Source: Herbidospora daliensis
Lineage (GTDB): Bacteria > Actinomycetota > Actinomycetes > Streptosporangiales > Streptosporangiaceae
Assembly (NCBI RefSeq): GCF_001570585.1
Contig: NZ_BBXF01000001.1
Location: forward strand, 613,691-677,690
Length of the DNA: 64,000 bases
Reading direction: 5' to 3'
In this document: piece after piece, positions 1 to 8,307 of the stretch
Numbering within the stretch: position 1 is the first letter of the stretch
Layout: each line of letters starts with the position of its first letter
Notes under the pieces: generated by a model
The model's database searches: none
What the model saw: only the letters and a program-made list of their open reading frames with translations
Told to the model about the DNA's origin: nothing
Program-made: the position numbers and the translations under genes

Positions 1-2289
1 CCGACGCGGGGACCGGCGGGCGAACCCGTCGTCGTCGACGACCAGGGCCGCGTCGTCACGCTGCACCGCGACACGGGCGGCCTGATCACGAAGATCGTCG
101 ACCCGCTCGGCGCGCAGGCCGCCTTCTTCCTGTACGACCTGGCCGGCCGCCCCGTCCGGCACACCGACGCCGCCGGGGCCGCGACCCTGTTCCGCTGGGA
201 CGACGACGACCGCCTGACCGCGATCGAGGACCCCACCGGCGGCACGCTGACCTTCGCCTACGACGGCCGGGCGGTGACCGGGCTCGACTGGGGCGCCGGC
301 CGGCTCGCCTTCGCCTACGCCCCCGGCCGCACCACGGTGACCGACACCGCCGGGCGGGTGAGCGTGCACGACTTCGACGAGAAGGGCCGGCTGACCGGGC
401 TCGGCGACGGCCGCCGCTGGTCCTGGACCGGCGACGACCTCCTCCACGAGGAGATCGACGCCCTCGGCGGCGTGGTCACCCGCGAGCACGACCCCGAGGG
501 CCGCGTGACCACGCTGCGGCTGCCGACCGGCGAGGAGAGCCACGCGACCTACGGCCCGCGCACCGTGCTGCGCGATCCGGCGGGCCGCGAACTGCGGCTG
601 GACGCCGACCCGTACGGCCGCCCGGTGCGCGCCCTGGTGCCCGGCCGGGACGAACCCCTCGACATCCGCACCTACCACCCGGTGCACGGCCGCGTGCTGA
701 CGTTCACCGACGGCGGCGGCCACACCACCTCCTTCGGCTACGACGCCGCCGGGAACCTGACCTCGGTCACCCCGCCCGCGCCGCTCGGCCCGGTCCGGTA
801 CGCCTACGACGGCCTGTCGCGCGTCACGGCCGTGACCGGGGGCGACGGCCGTACGGTCGGCTACCGGCACGACCCCGCCGGGCGCCTGGCGGAGGTCGTC
901 GACGAGGCGACCGGCACGGTGCTGGCCGCCTTCTCCCACGACGGCCTCGGCCGGGTCGCCCGCCGCTCCGGGCCCGGCTGGTCGTACGCCCACACCTGGA
1001 CCCCGACCGGCCGCGGCCCCCGGATCGCCCGGAGCGTGCGCACCGCCGACGGCGAACCGGACGAGGAGGTGCGTCACGACCACTCCCCCGACGGCGACCT
1101 GCTCGCCGTCACCACCCCGGGCGGCACCACCGCCTACTCCTACGACGACCACGGCCGCCCCGCGACGGTCACCACCCCCTCGGGGCACGTGGCCCGGCTC
1201 ACCCACGACGCCGCCGGGCGGCTGATCGGGGTGGACCTGGGGGCGGCCGTACAGGAGATCGAACACGACGCGTCGGGCCGCCGCACCGCGCTCACCGTGC
1301 GCGGCCCCGACGGCGAGCCGCGGCTGACCGCCCGCTACGCCTACGAGGGCGGCCTGCTGCGCGCCGCCGAGATCGACGGCGCGACCGTGGAGTACGCCTA
1401 CGACGGCCTGGGCCGGCTGATCCGGGCCGGCGACGTCGAGTACGCCTACGACCGCGCGAACAACCTGGTCAGGCTGGGCGAGATCGCCTTCACGCTGAAC
1501 GCGGCCGGGCAGGTCACCCGCTTCGGCGACACCCGGTTCGCCTACGACGGCGCGGGCGACTTCGTCGAGGAGGAGAACCCGACCGGCTCGTTCGCCTACA
1601 GCCCCACCCGCCAGACCCTCACCGGCGTCTTCGGCGGGGTCACGGTCGTGGACGTCGCCTACGACGGCCTCGACCAGCGCACCCCGCGCCGCATCACCGA
1701 GACCACCGTCGACGGCCGGACCGTCACCCACGTGCTGACCTGGTCGGAGCTCGGGCTGCTCCGCGTCGTCGACGACGGCGCACCCACCGACCTGATCCGC
1801 CTCCCCGACGGCACGCCGATCGCCCTGACCGCCCCCGGCGGCGCGCACCACTGGATCGTGACCGACCACCGGGGCTCGGTGCTGGCCCTGATCGGCCTCG
1901 ACGGCGAGGTCACCGCCCGCTACCGCTACACCCCCCACGGCGCGGTCACCGCCGAGGGCCCGGCCGCCGCCCTGAACCCGCTGCGCTTCCTGGGCGCCTA
2001 CCAGCTGCTGCGCAGCGCGCACGTGCTCGACGACCACCTCTACAACGGCTACTGGGGCCGCTTCACCCAGCCCGACCCGCGCCGCCGCGCGTACGCGCCC
2101 TACACCTTCCGCGACAACGACCCCGTCAACACCGGAACGCCGGCCCGGCACGACTTCTGGGCCGTGCTGGCCGGGCACCCGGCGGAGCGCTTCTTCCCCG
2201 GCCCGCCGGAGCCTCCGCTGCCGGAGTGCGCGGGCGACCGTCTCCCCCTGATCGCGGGCGAACCCCCGGCCCGCTTCCCCCTGCACTGA
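1..2289 (+). CDS. RHS/YD-repeat protein, C-terminal part (5' end outside window)
   Basis: The reading frame is open from the first base, so only the C-terminal ~762 residues are seen. It consists of degenerate YD repeats (recurring YDGLGR, YDxAG, GRxxxV strings), then an RHS-core-like stretch: a TDHRGSVLAL segment, YRYTPHGAV, and LYNGYWGRFTQPDP in place of the usual RYYDPxxGRF(I/T)xxDP. After NDPVN the protein ends with ~45 Pro-rich residues and a stop. RHS proteins form a large secreted or surface-associated beta-cage that often carries a variable C-terminal toxin; I see no toxin-like domain here. It ends 25 nt before the first cluster gene, on the same strand, and probably marks the left border of the polyketide cluster. 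The short tail could be a lost toxin or a naturally toxin-less form. Confidence 0.85.
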   Translation, partial: PTRGPAGEPVVVDDQGRVVTLHRDTGGLITKIVDPLGAQAAFFLYDLAGRPVRHTDAAGAATLFRWDDDDRLTAIEDPTGGTLTFAYDGRAVTGLDWGAGRLAFAYAPGRTTVTDTAGRVSVHDFDEKGRLTGLGDGRRWSWTGDDLLHEEIDALGGVVTREHDPEGRVTTLRLPTGEESHATYGPRTVLRDPAGRELRLDADPYGRPVRALVPGRDEPLDIRTYHPVHGRVLTFTDGGGHTTSFGYDAAGNLTSVTPPAPLGPVRYAYDGLSRVTAVTGGDGRTVGYRHDPAGRLAEVVDEATGTVLAAFSHDGLGRVARRSGPGWSYAHTWTPTGRGPRIARSVRTADGEPDEEVRHDHSPDGDLLAVTTPGGTTAYSYDDHGRPATVTTPSGHVARLTHDAAGRLIGVDLGAAVQEIEHDASGRRTALTVRGPDGEPRLTARYAYEGGLLRAAEIDGATVEYAYDGLGRLIRAGDVEYAYDRANNLVRLGEIAFTLNAAGQVTRFGDTRFAYDGAGDFVEEENPTGSFAYSPTRQTLTGVFGGVTVVDVAYDGLDQRTPRRITETTVDGRTVTHVLTWSELGLLRVVDDGAPTDLIRLPDGTPIALTAPGGAHHWIVTDHRGSVLALIGLDGEVTARYRYTPHGAVTAEGPAAALNPLRFLGAYQLLRSAHVLDDHLYNGYWGRFTQPDPRRRAYAPYTFRDNDPVNTGTPARHDFWAVLAGHPAERFFPGPPEPPLPECAGDRLPLIAGEPPARFPLH

Positions 2290-2314
2290 CCCGCACTGAC
2301 GAGAGGACCTCATC

Positions 2315-2719
2315 ATGGCCGACCAGATCGTGATCCGCGCGCCCAAGGAGATCGTGGTCAAGGTGGTGGACGACGTCACGGTCGCCGACCCGCAGATCGG
2401 GCAGACCGGCACGTTCGACGACGAGATCTACGACGAGGACGGCACCCTGCTGGGCACCTCCCACGGCTCGTTCCGCATCGAGTACGTGCGCCCCGGCGAC
2501 GGCGGCCTGATGACCTACTACACCGAGGACATCACGCTGACCGACGGCACCATCCACGCCGAGGGCTGGGCCGACTTCAACGACGTGCGCACCAGCGAGT
2601 GGGTCTACTACCCGGCCACCGGCACCGGCGGCAGGTACGAGGGCCTCACCGGGTTCCGCACCTGGCGCATGACGGGCGTGCGGGCCTCGGCCGAGGCGCG
2701 CATCCTGCTCGCCGGCTGA
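2315..2719 (+). CDS. abyU: AbyU-like spirotetronate cyclase (Diels-Alderase), beta-barrel
   Basis: A 134-aa protein with an upstream GAGAGG ribosome site. The sequence closely resembles my memory of AbyU, the abyssomicin spirotetronate cyclase, a small eight-stranded antiparallel barrel that catalyses the intramolecular [4+2] between the triene and the exocyclic methylene of the tetronate. Shared stretches include KVVDDV, FRIEYVRP, HAEGWADFNDVRTS and WRMTGVR. The AbyU active-site residues I recall (Glu19, Phe41, Tyr76, Tyr106, Arg122, Trp124, Met126) fall, with a constant offset of seven, on Glu12, Phe34, Tyr69, Tyr99, Arg115, Trp117 and Met119; all are conserved. There is no signal peptide, so it is cytoplasmic. 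It lies 4 nt before the tetronate cassette. The alternative is a non-catalytic allene-oxide-cyclase-like barrel, unlikely given the conserved pocket. Confidence 0.9.
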   Translation: MADQIVIRAPKEIVVKVVDDVTVADPQIGQTGTFDDEIYDEDGTLLGTSHGSFRIEYVRPGDGGLMTYYTEDITLTDGTIHAEGWADFNDVRTSEWVYYPATGTGGRYEGLTGFRTWRMTGVRASAEARILLAG

Positions 2720-2723
2720 GCCG

Positions 2724-3746
2724 ATGCACATCCTCTCGGCCGCCTCGGCGCTGCCCGGCCCGCCCGTCGACAACGCCGCGCTGGCCCGCCGCTTCGGCAT
2801 GGACGCGTTGTGGGAGCAGTGGGTGGCGGCGTTCATCGGCACCGACGCCCGCCACCTCGCGCTCGACCTGGAGTCGGGGAAGGTCACCACGACCCTGGCC
2901 GACCTGGCCGCCGACGCCGGGGCCCGCGCCCTGGCGGCGGCGGGCGTGACGGCGGGCGAGGTGGACGCGGTCGTCCTGGGCACCGCGACCCCCGACCGGC
3001 TGATGCCCGCCACCGTCAACGTGGTCGCCGACCGGCTCGGCATCGACCAGGTGCGCACCTTCCAGCTGCAGTCGGGCTGCTCGGGGGCCGTGCAGGCCCT
3101 CGACGTGGCCCGGCAGCTGCTGCTCGCCGGGGAGACCCGCACGGTGCTGGTGCTCGGCGGCGACGTCATCGCGCGCTTCTACGACGTGACCCGCGACCTG
3201 ACCAGGGCGGCCCCGGCCGAGCTGGTCAACTACGTGCTGTTCGGCGACGCGGCGGGCGCGGCCGTGGTGTCGGCGGACGCCCGGCCCGGGTCGGCGCGGG
3301 TGCGGGCGCTGTTCACCCGCCTGGTCGGCCTGGGCCGGGAACCCGGCGCGGTGCTGGAGTGGTTCGGCCCCGCCGACCGCGACGACGACCGCCCGGCCGC
3401 GACCGAGGACTACAAGGCCATCGAGAAGCACGTGCCCGAGATGACCGAGGAGGTGCTGCTCGAACTGCTGCGCACGGTGGGCTGGACCGACCGCGACGTC
3501 GACCTGGTGCTGCCGCCGCAGCTCTCGGGCCGGATGACCCGGCTCATCACCGACCGGCTGGCGCTGCCCGCCGCCCGCGAGGTCTCCGTCGTCGGCCACG
3601 CCGGGAACTGCGGCAACGCCATCGTCTTCCTCCAGCTGGAGCGGGCGCTGGCGGCGTTGTCGCCCGGCGAGCGGGCGATCGGGGTGTCGATCGAGTCGAG
3701 CAAGTGGATCAAGGCCGGGTTCGCCCTGGAAGGGGCGGCGGCGTGA
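2724..3746 (+). CDS. abyA1: FabH-like (KASIII) tetronate-forming synthase
   Basis: A 340-aa thiolase-fold protein of the KASIII type. The catalytic cysteine is Cys119 in QSGCSGAVQAL. The C-terminal glycine loop with the conserved Asn is at about residues 294-298 (GNCGN). The region that in housekeeping FabH carries the catalytic His (PHQAN) reads PPQLSG (264-269), so the usual His is Pro. In tetronate pathways (AbyA1/AgnD1-type proteins) this enzyme joins glyceryl-ACP to the PKS-bound beta-keto thioester with C-C and C-O bond formation, releasing the tetronate. That fits the absence of a thioesterase in the last PKS module. The start is 4 nt after the stop of the AbyU-like gene and the stop overlaps the next start (GTGA), so it is translationally coupled. 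Confidence 0.88.
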   Translation: MHILSAASALPGPPVDNAALARRFGMDALWEQWVAAFIGTDARHLALDLESGKVTTTLADLAADAGARALAAAGVTAGEVDAVVLGTATPDRLMPATVNVVADRLGIDQVRTFQLQSGCSGAVQALDVARQLLLAGETRTVLVLGGDVIARFYDVTRDLTRAAPAELVNYVLFGDAAGAAVVSADARPGSARVRALFTRLVGLGREPGAVLEWFGPADRDDDRPAATEDYKAIEKHVPEMTEEVLLELLRTVGWTDRDVDLVLPPQLSGRMTRLITDRLALPAAREVSVVGHAGNCGNAIVFLQLERALAALSPGERAIGVSIESSKWIKAGFALEGAAA

Positions 3747-5587
3747 ACGGCGTGCCCGCCGCCGCCGACTGGCCGTCGGTGCGGGGGCGGCTGGCGGAGC
3801 TGCCCGACGACGCGCTGCCGCGCGCCGGGCGTCTGCTGGCCCGGCTCGACCCCGCCGAGGTGCTCGCCGCCCATCCGGCCACGCCTCTGGTCTCCCTGTA
3901 CGTCACCGGCCACGGCACCCTCGCCGCGCTGCGCCCGGCGCTGGCGGTGGAACTGGCCCGGCACGGCCTGCTGGCCGGGGTCGCCCTCGCCGACTTCGAC
4001 GCCTGGGTGCGCGACCTGGCCAACCCCGCGAGCGACCTCTACACGGCCCTCGCGGCGGCCGAGGGGCCGGCGTTCGCGCTGGCCGTGCTCGACCCCGAGA
4101 TCGTCGCCGCCGAGCTACCCCTCCCCTGGCGGGCCGACGACGCCGCCCGGGTGTTCGACGCGAAGGTCACCCTGGTCGAGAAGCTCGCCGCGACGTTCGC
4201 CGCGACCGCGCGCGGGGCCACGCTGGTGCTCAACACCCTCCCGCTGCCGCGCGAGCTGACCGCCCAGCTGCTCGACCGGCGCGAGCGGGCCGCCCTCGGC
4301 GCGGCCTGGCGGGAGGCCAACGCGCGGCTGCTCCGGCTCGACCGCCCTGAGGTGGCCGTCGTCGACCTCGACCCGCTGCTCTCCGAGGGGGTCCGGGCCC
4401 GCGACCCCCGGCAGAGCGTCTACGCCCAGGCCCACCTGACCGACGACCTGCTCGCGGCGTACGCGCGGGAGGTCGGCCACCTGGCCCGGCAGGCGGCCGG
4501 GCTCGCCCGGAAGGTGCTCGTGCTCGACCTCGACGAGACCGTCTGGGGCGGGGTGCTCGGGGAGGCCGGGCCCGAGGGCATCGAGGTGGCCGAGGGCTAC
4601 CGGGGCGCGGCGTTCACCCGGTTCCAGCGGGTGGTGCGGCAACTCGGCGCGCAGGGCGTGCTGGTGGCGGCGGTCAGCAAGAACGACCCCGAGCCGGTGG
4701 CCGGGGTGCTGCGCGACCATCCCGGCATGACGTTGCGCGACGGCGACTTCGTCCAGGTGCGGGCCAACTGGCGGCCCAAGCACGACAACCTGGCCGAGCT
4801 GGCGGCCGACCTCAACCTGGGCGCCGACGCCTTCGTGTTCGCCGACGACAGCTCCTTCGAACGCGGCCTGGTGCGCCGCGAACTGCCCGGCGTCGCCGTG
4901 GTCGACCTCACCGCCGAACCCGCGCTGCACGTCGCGGCGCTGCTGCGCGACGGCTGGTTCGACGTGCCCCGGCTCACCTCGGAGGACCGGGCCCGCCCGG
5001 CCCGCTACCGCGAGGAGGACGCCCGGCGCGGCTTCCTGGAGACCTTCGACTCCCTCGACGGCTACCTGGCCGAACTCGGCACCGAGGTGCGGCTCGCGCC
5101 CGCCGCCCCGGCCCAGCTCGACCGGGTCTCCCAGCTCACCCTGCGCACCAACCAGTTCAACCTGACCACCCGGCGGTTGTCCCCGGCCGACGTGCGCGAC
5201 CTGGCCGGCGACCCGGACGCCCGGGTGCTCGCCGTCGCCTCCGCCGACCGGTTCGGCGACCACGGCCTGGTGGGCGCGGTCGTGCTGCGCCGCGACGGCG
5301 CGGTGCTGCGGGTGGAGGACTTCCTGCTGAGCTGCCGGGTGTTCGCGCGCGGCATCGAGCAGGCGGTGCTCGGCGCGGTGCTGGAGCACGCCCTCGGCTC
5401 GGCCGCCGCCGAGGTGCGGGCCGCCTACCGGCGCACCGCCAAGAACGGCAGGGTGGCCGGCTTCTATCCGGAGGCCGGGTTCGCGACCGTGCACGCCGAC
5501 GAGGCGGGGGCCGAGTTCCGGCACGACCTGACCCGGCCGCCGGAGCCGGTCCCGCACATCCGCCTCAGCGCCGATTTCGGAGGATGA
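3743..5587 (+). CDS. abyA2: FkbH-like glyceryl-ACP synthase/phosphatase
   Basis: A 614-aa protein starting at a GTG that overlaps the previous stop (GTGA). It has an N-terminal SGNH-like region (~1-250) and a central HAD domain with the nucleophile motif DLDETVWGG (~residues 258-266). A FADDSSFER segment follows, then a GNAT-like C-terminal region (RRTAKNGRVAGFY near the end). FkbH proteins take a glycolytic C3 unit (1,3-bisphosphoglycerate), dephosphorylate it and load it as glyceryl-S-ACP. The partner ACP is encoded next. In tetronate pathways this supplies the three carbons that close the tetronate ring. Length and domain order are normal for the tetronate subclass. Confidence 0.92.
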   Translation: MNGVPAAADWPSVRGRLAELPDDALPRAGRLLARLDPAEVLAAHPATPLVSLYVTGHGTLAALRPALAVELARHGLLAGVALADFDAWVRDLANPASDLYTALAAAEGPAFALAVLDPEIVAAELPLPWRADDAARVFDAKVTLVEKLAATFAATARGATLVLNTLPLPRELTAQLLDRRERAALGAAWREANARLLRLDRPEVAVVDLDPLLSEGVRARDPRQSVYAQAHLTDDLLAAYAREVGHLARQAAGLARKVLVLDLDETVWGGVLGEAGPEGIEVAEGYRGAAFTRFQRVVRQLGAQGVLVAAVSKNDPEPVAGVLRDHPGMTLRDGDFVQVRANWRPKHDNLAELAADLNLGADAFVFADDSSFERGLVRRELPGVAVVDLTAEPALHVAALLRDGWFDVPRLTSEDRARPARYREEDARRGFLETFDSLDGYLAELGTEVRLAPAAPAQLDRVSQLTLRTNQFNLTTRRLSPADVRDLAGDPDARVLAVASADRFGDHGLVGAVVLRRDGAVLRVEDFLLSCRVFARGIEQAVLGAVLEHALGSAAAEVRAAYRRTAKNGRVAGFYPEAGFATVHADEAGAEFRHDLTRPPEPVPHIRLSADFGG

Positions 5588-5593
5588 CGCCCC

Positions 5594-5821
5594 ATGATCT
5601 CCGTCGAGGAGTACCTCGTGCTGCTGCGCGACGAACTGGCCCTCCCGGTCACCGAGGACGACCTCGGCCGGTCGCTCGACACGGTCGACGCGTGGGACTC
5701 GGTCCACCTGCTCACCCTCTGCACGCTGCTGGAACGCCAGACGGGCCGGCCGTTGCCGTTCGCCCGGGTGCTGGAGGCCCCCAGCCTGGCGGCGGTCTAC
5801 GAACTGGCGGTCGCGTCGTGA
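5594..5821 (+). CDS. abyA3: Free-standing acyl carrier protein (glyceryl-ACP)
   Basis: A 75-aa carrier protein. The phosphopantetheine Ser is in AWDSVHLL (about residue 36), followed by a typical helix-loop-helix ending LAAVYELA. The ribosome site GGAGG overlaps the end of the FkbH gene, and the ACP stop overlaps the next gene's start (GTGA). The position directly after the FkbH gene matches the tetronate cassette, in which this ACP carries the glyceryl unit used by the FabH-like synthase. Another 322-aa frame covers this stretch (5584-6552) and is rejected as the ACP: its N-terminal third is Arg/Pro/Gly-rich shadow sequence before it joins the downstream acyltransferase frame. Confidence 0.92.
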   Translation: MISVEEYLVLLRDELALPVTEDDLGRSLDTVDAWDSVHLLTLCTLLERQTGRPLPFARVLEAPSLAAVYELAVAS

Positions 5822-6552
5822 CCGGCGTCGCGCCCTATCGGGAACGGCGGCACACGCTGTTCTTCCTGGAGGCGATCCGCGACTTCTCCCCCGTCTTCCT
5901 CGACACCGAGGTCGACATGACCGCCGTGCTGGCGCACCGCGCCGTCCACGGCCACGCGGTCACCGCCTACGTGCTGCACGCCGCCGGGCGGGTGCTGGCC
6001 AAGCACCCGGAGGCCAACGCGGCGATCCAGGGGCGGTTCCGGCCGAAAGTGGCCCGCTACCCGTTCGTCAGCGGCAAGGTGACGCTCGACCGCACGCTCA
6101 ACGGGCGGCGGGTGGTGCTCGGCACGGTGGTGCCGAACCTCCACGAGGCCGCCCTGTCCGACGTCCACGCCCATCTGGCGCGGGTGCGCCAGGGCGACCC
6201 GGAGAAGCTGAAGGACTTCGAGGGGGTGCGGCGGCTGCACCGCGCGCCGTGGGCGCTGGGCCGCCGCCGGTTCCGCAGGGCCGCCCGGTCGCTCGACCTG
6301 CGGCCGCACCTGACCGGCACCTTCGCGGTGACCTCGCTCGGCCACCGGGCGGTCGACTCCTTCCACTCGGTCGGCGGCACCACCACCACGTTCGGCGTCG
6401 GCCGGATCGCCGACCGGGTCGTGGTGCGCGACGGCGTGCCCGCCGTCGCGCCCGTGATGCGGCTCAGCCTCGCGTTCGACCACCGGGTGATCGACGGGGC
6501 GGAGGCCGCCGACGTGCTGACCGAGGTGAAAGAGGCCCTGGAGAACCTATGA
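5818..6552 (+). CDS. abyA4: 2-oxoacid-dehydrogenase-type acyltransferase (tetronate O-acetyltransferase)
   Basis: A 244-aa protein starting at GTG 5818 (GTGA overlap with the ACP stop). It is only the catalytic domain of a dihydrolipoamide acyltransferase: no lipoyl or peripheral-subunit-binding domain. The CAT-fold catalytic motif FDHRVIDGAEAA is at residues ~221-232. In the agglomerin/abyssomicin tetronate pathways (AgnD4/AbyA4) such a protein acetylates the primary hydroxyl of the tetronate's hydroxymethyl group, preparing it for elimination. I prefer GTG 5818 to the longer upstream frame because it gives the coupled overlap and the upstream part reads as another gene's shadow. The stop overlaps the next ATG (ATGA). 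Confidence 0.88.
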   Translation: MTGVAPYRERRHTLFFLEAIRDFSPVFLDTEVDMTAVLAHRAVHGHAVTAYVLHAAGRVLAKHPEANAAIQGRFRPKVARYPFVSGKVTLDRTLNGRRVVLGTVVPNLHEAALSDVHAHLARVRQGDPEKLKDFEGVRRLHRAPWALGRRRFRRAARSLDLRPHLTGTFAVTSLGHRAVDSFHSVGGTTTTFGVGRIADRVVVRDGVPAVAPVMRLSLAFDHRVIDGAEAADVLTEVKEALENL

Positions 6553-7592
6553 CCGACCTGGACGAGCTGAAGAACTACGTCGTCGCGCACGCCCGCTCGC
6601 AGGGCCTGCCGCCCGAGCACTCGGCGGCGATCCTGGCCCGCATCCACGACGACGATTCGTGGGTGCGCGAGTGGAGCGCCGAGGGCGACCGGATGGCCGC
6701 CGCCGACCGCCTGCTGGAGGCCAACGCCCACTACATCATGGCCCGCTTCCCCTACCTCGACGGCCCGGCGCGGCAGGAGGCCGCCGCCCGCAGCCGGGCC
6801 GTCTTCGACCGCTGGCGGGCCGGCTTCCCGCAGATCAGGCCGCTGGAGGGCCCGGCCCCCGGCTGGACCGTCGGCCTGGACGCCGCCGAGCCCCGGCCGC
6901 TGCTGGTGCTGACCGGCGGCATCATCTCGGTCAAGGAGCAGTGGGCGGCGGTGCTGCCGCAGCTCGACGCGCTCGGCTTCGCCGGGATCGTCACCGAGAT
7001 GCCGCAGGTCGGCGAGAACCCGGTGCCCTACGACGCCGACGCCTGGCGCTTCTTCCCCGCCCTGCTCGACGCGGTCGACGGCCGCGCCGACACCGCCAGG
7101 ACCTACCTGCTGGCGCTGAGCTTCAGCGGCCACCTGGCGCTGCGCGCCGCCGGGCACGACGACCGGATCAGGGGCGTGGTGGGCGCGGGCGCGCCGCTGC
7201 GCCACTTCTTCACCGACGAGACCTGGCAGGCGAGGGTGCCGGGCGTCACCACCGAGACGCTGGCCCACCTGACCGGGGCCGGCCGCGACAAGGTCTACCC
7301 GCTGATCCGCGACTGGGCGCTGACCCCGGAGGAGCTGTCGGCGGTGCGGGTCCCGGTCGCCCACGTGACGAGCCTGCGCGACGAGATCATCCCGCCCGCC
7401 GACGCCGCCCTGCTGCGCGAGCGGGTGCGCGGGGTGCGGGTGCTGGAGCACGACGACGTGCACGGCGCGCCGTCGTCGTTCGCGCAGACCCGGCTCTGGA
7501 CGCTGCTGTCGGTGCTGCGCATCCACGGCGGCTTCGCGCCCCAGCGGGTGGCCCTCACGAAGGAGTTCTCGAAGCTCCGGTACGCCTCATGA
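6549..7592 (+). CDS. abyA5: Alpha/beta-hydrolase-fold eliminase (exocyclic methylene formation)
   Basis: A 347-aa protein with a helical N-terminal region (1-~115) and an alpha/beta-hydrolase core. The nucleophile elbow reads LALSFSGHLALR (about residues 189-200), with an acidic residue in SLRDEIIPP and a His in DDVHGAPSS. In agglomerin/abyssomicin-type pathways (AgnD5/AbyA5) this protein removes acetate from the acetylated tetronate to give the exocyclic C=C that becomes the dienophile. Its start overlaps the acyltransferase stop (ATGA). Its last codons overlap the end of the convergent TetR gene by a few bases, so the two transcription units meet tail to tail without a spacer. Confidence 0.87.
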   Translation: MTDLDELKNYVVAHARSQGLPPEHSAAILARIHDDDSWVREWSAEGDRMAAADRLLEANAHYIMARFPYLDGPARQEAAARSRAVFDRWRAGFPQIRPLEGPAPGWTVGLDAAEPRPLLVLTGGIISVKEQWAAVLPQLDALGFAGIVTEMPQVGENPVPYDADAWRFFPALLDAVDGRADTARTYLLALSFSGHLALRAAGHDDRIRGVVGAGAPLRHFFTDETWQARVPGVTTETLAHLTGAGRDKVYPLIRDWALTPEELSAVRVPVAHVTSLRDEIIPPADAALLRERVRGVRVLEHDDVHGAPSSFAQTRLWTLLSVLRIHGGFAPQRVALTKEFSKLRYAS

Positions 7593-8228
7593 CCCGAACG
7601 CGCGCAGGAACGTGTCGACCCCGGCGACGGCCACCTTCTCGGCCTCGCGGGGGTCGAGCGGCCGGGAGCCGAACGTGCTGAGCGTCGGGAGCTCCTCGTA
7701 GACCAGGGCGATGAACTGGTTGGCCGCCCTGATCGGGTCGTCGATGCGGAGGTGGCCGGCGTTGGCCAGCCGGGCCAGCCGCCCGGCCAGCGCCTCGATG
7801 AACTGGTCGGGGCCGCTCGCCCTGACCTGGTCGAACAGGTCGGGGAAACGCACCGCCTCGGCGTAGAGGAGACGGCGGACGGCCTGCGACTGCTCGTCGG
7901 TGTAGCAGGCCACCAGCTTGCCCGCGACGTCTTCAAGGCCGGGGCGCAGCCCGTCGGCCGCGCCGGGGAACGACTCCAGGACCTCCATCGTCTTGCCGTT
8001 GGCCCGCGCCGCGGTCTCGGTCATGACGTGGCGGAACAGGTTCTCCTTCGAACCGAGGTGGTTGTAGATGGTCGGCTTGGCCACCCCCGCCTCGGCGGCG
8101 ATCAGGTCGAGGCTCGCCTGCGCGTAGCCGACGCGGGCGAACACCCGTAGCGCGGCCTCCACGATGGCCCGGCGTTTGTCCAGCCGCCCTCGGTCGGAGG
8201 TCGATTTCTCGGTGTCGCCAACGCTCAT
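7587..8228 (-). CDS. TetR/AcrR-family transcriptional repressor
   Basis: A 213-aa protein with a typical N-terminal DNA-binding domain: KRRAIVEAALRVFARVGY, then a helix-turn-helix (AAEAGVAKPTIYNHLGSKE, about residues 44-62). The C-terminal half is a divergent ligand-binding domain. It is divergent from the MFS exporter, with a perfect 6-bp inverted repeat in the 79-bp gap, the classic layout for a regulator that represses its exporter (and itself) until an effector such as the product binds. It is probably the counterpart of AbyC. It is the only transcriptional regulator I find in or next to the cluster; the LuxR and SARP regulators I recall from aby are absent from the window. Confidence 0.9.
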   Translation of the reverse strand: MSVGDTEKSTSDRGRLDKRRAIVEAALRVFARVGYAQASLDLIAAEAGVAKPTIYNHLGSKENLFRHVMTETAARANGKTMEVLESFPGAADGLRPGLEDVAGKLVACYTDEQSQAVRRLLYAEAVRFPDLFDQVRASGPDQFIEALAGRLARLANAGHLRIDDPIRAANQFIALVYEELPTLSTFGSRPLDPREAEKVAVAGVDTFLRAFGS

Positions 8229-8255
8229 TTCGCCATGCTACCGTCCCAGGCAGGT

Positions 8256-8277
8256 AATTGAACTCACCAGTTCATTT
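8256..8277. promoter_or_regulatory. Likely TetR operator between repressor and MFS exporter
   Basis: TGAACTCACCAGTTCA (8259-8274) is a perfect 6+6 inverted repeat with a 4-bp centre, extending imperfectly to 8256-8277 (AAT/TTT flanks). It lies 31 bp upstream of the TetR start and 30 bp upstream of the MFS start, so one dimeric repressor could block both promoters. No clear -35/-10 pair can be assigned. Confidence 0.65.
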
Positions 8278-8307
8278 TCACTGTCTCCCCGGTTCAAAGG
8301 AGTTGTC

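Noticed and set aside
2100-2289. Toxin domain at the RHS C-terminus
   Set aside because: Only a short Pro-rich tail without recognisable catalytic residues, and no immunity-like gene follows.
8164-8307. Longer N-terminus of the MFS exporter
   Set aside because: The extra 48 codons run through the divergent repressor gene and operator and are not membrane-protein-like; AAAGGAG precedes ATG 8308.
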